The position numbers and the translations under genes were made by a program. From Acanthosoma haemorrhoidale (taxonomy: Eukaryota > Arthropoda > Insecta > Hemiptera > Acanthosomatidae), in the NCBI GenBank assembly GCA_930367205.1, contig OV884009.1, positions 89,487,189 to 89,551,188 on the forward strand: a DNA stretch of 64,000 nucleotides, in the 5' to 3' direction. Positions 62,900 through 64,000 of this stretch are shown here, in pieces (the first letter of the stretch is position 1; each line of letters opens with the position of its first letter). Below the pieces are notes generated by a model. The model was not told the DNA's origin. It was given only the letters and a program-made list of their open reading frames with translations, and ran no database searches.

Positions 62900-63525
62900 C
62901 TTATCATTGACAGAAAATTTTCATATTTTTTTTTTATTCTATCGGTTAAATAACTAGTCAATTATTATTACTATGGTCATTATGTATTATTAAATTATTA
63001 TATATTATAAATGTTATCGTTTAACTCCTATCATACATATTATGTTATATCAACTGATTTTCTCAACATGAATGGTATTGTTATAAAATTATATTTAGTT
63101 TGGGGTGTCTCTTAGTGCAACCATTTCCCATTCTGTTCAAGGTTACTAATATTTTATCTGTTGTATCCGTGTATGGCTGTGAAGTCGCGCTGGAAATAAA
63201 AATATTAAATGGAAAAATAATTATTTTCCCTTTATATTACGTAGGGTATAAAATTTAAAACCTAAACGTACTTTGGAACTTGTGATAATTATATTTACGA
63301 AAAGATTGAAATCGTTTGCGTATCAGTAAGGTAACCATTTATTGTGTAAAGCATCACTTGATGTAAAATTGTCTTGATTTTTTTTCTCCAAAACTGGGTT
63401 TCCAAAAAAAAAGAAACGGATTGAATAAATAAGAATAATAATGTATTTATATGTAGAATAAGGATTGAGGTGTTGGGAAATAATTAATGATTTGCCACTA
63501 ATGTGAAGTTCTAAGTTACTAGTGG
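62900..63525. other. 5' flank of the homeobox gene, nothing recognised
   Basis: AT-rich until about 63525, then a sharp switch to GC-rich sequence. No supported feature within it. Confidence 0.35.
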
Positions 63526-63529
63526 GGAG

Positions 63530-63617
63530 GGGGGAGTGTCGGGGGGCGGGGCCTACGAGGGGGCTTGGCCCCTCCCACCTGAGGGAGCACTCAGTCCGGG
63601 GACCGCAGAGCGTCAAC
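63530..63617 (+). promoter_or_regulatory. GC-rich proximal promoter or 5' UTR of the homeobox gene
   Basis: A G-rich block holds a GC-box-like GGGGCGGGGCC (about 63543-63553). TCAGTCC at 63591 matches the arthropod initiator (TCAGTY), but it lies only 25 bases from the ATG and no TATA box is placed for it, so the real start may be elsewhere. An in-frame TGA at 63504-63506 closes the reading frame upstream of the start codon. Confidence 0.45.
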
Positions 63618-63993
63618 ATGTCAGGGTCAAGCCTCCTTCAGGCGGCTGGGCAAGAGTACGCCAACGAGGGCGACCTACTTCCGGAGCTTAACGGCGCAGA
63701 CTTGGCCATCTCCCTCAGCCCTAAGCACCAGCACACCACTCCCTTCTCGGTGACCGACATCCTGTCTCCGATCGAGGAGAGCTACCGCAAGCTGGAGTTG
63801 AGTCCTTACCGTAGTGGTGGGTCGACGGGAGGTGGCTCTACCGGAAGTGGTCAGACGGTCCCTAGTCCTCCTCATCCCGGAGGCTACATGCACGTCCATC
63901 AGTTTCCAGCGCAGTACTGCAACTCCGGCGACCTCTCCTATGGCAACACTCCAGGATGGTACGGACCTACTCCCAATGATCCCAGATTTGCAA
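63618..63993 (+). CDS. scro: scarecrow/Nkx2.1-type NK2 homeobox gene, first coding exon (partial)
   Basis: The exon encodes 125 residues plus one base and stops at the donor GTGAGTA (63994 on), leaving phase 1. Residues 34-60 hold SPKHQHTTPFSVTDILSPIE and ESYRKLE, the N-terminal TN-like domain as in vertebrate Nkx2.1 (which reads [20 protein letters not shown]). Residues 112-125 read PGWYGPTPNDPRFA, matching the conserved 'GWYG.NPDPRFP' block just before the homeodomain side. In NK2 proteins the TN motif recruits Groucho-type co-repressors, and the homeodomain, which must lie in the next exon, binds DNA. A Gly/Ser/Thr-rich linker fills residues 66-80. The ATG is the first after an in-frame stop at 63504. 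GC content is far above the flanks. vnd/Nkx2.2 is less likely because its TN motif differs. Confidence 0.88.
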
Positions 63994-64000
63994 GTGAGTA

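Noticed and set aside
63675..63899. Minus-strand ORF opposite the homeobox exon
   Set aside because: It is the antisense shadow of the GC-rich plus-strand coding exon.

Overview
The window looks like AT-rich arthropod (probably insect) nuclear DNA. The reasons are short exons in multi-kilobase introns with GT/AG borders, mariner, Tc1, gypsy, Jockey-like and RTE-like relics in several stages of decay, hairpin MITEs, a very long (CT)n microsatellite, and an NK2-class homeobox gene closest in its N-terminus to Nkx2.1/scarecrow. There is no sign of bacterial or organellar organisation. All assignments come from reading the sequence and from remembered family features; no search was run.

Only two host genes can be supported. 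The first lies on the minus strand and occupies about 39 kb (41836 down to 2748). I assembled it from eight short exons whose splice phases agree exactly across seven introns: 41794-41836, 24797-24961, 18667-18749, 16950-17091, 15203-15341, 11350-11521, 8462-8631 and 2748-2852. They give 1019 coding bases (339 codons plus two bases) with no stop, and the gene runs off the left edge. The predicted protein is acidic and serine-rich; I do not recognise its family. The second is the first coding exon of a scarecrow/Nkx2.1-type gene (63618-63993, plus strand), cut by the right edge just after its splice donor.

Region by region: 0-1.4 kb is a decayed mariner. From 2.7 to 41.8 kb lie the split gene and its introns, which hold LINE pieces, a truncated gypsy element with one LTR, a primer-binding site and two zinc knuckles (8.75-11.04 kb), a gag/integrase retroelement relic (13.8-14.9 kb), a 232-bp MITE, a 211-bp (CT)n tract, a degenerate tandem array (27-28 kb), a second mariner family (33.2-34.5 kb) and a duplicated 230-bp repeat (38.1/39.4 kb). 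A complete but dead Tc1-like element sits 560 bp upstream of the first coding exon (42.4-43.65 kb). From 44 to 63.5 kb I see an intergenic transposon graveyard: LTR-like segments, unrecognised ORF relics, a precise 98-bp tandem repeat, a hAT relic, two more copies of the hairpin MITE, and a Jockey-like LINE with endonuclease and reverse-transcriptase pieces. A GC-rich island at about 63.53 kb marks the start of the homeobox gene.

I found no operon-like, CRISPR-like or toxin-antitoxin-like system. The items most worth a second look are the unrecognised split gene, which no single open frame reveals, and the families of short terminal-inverted-repeat elements.
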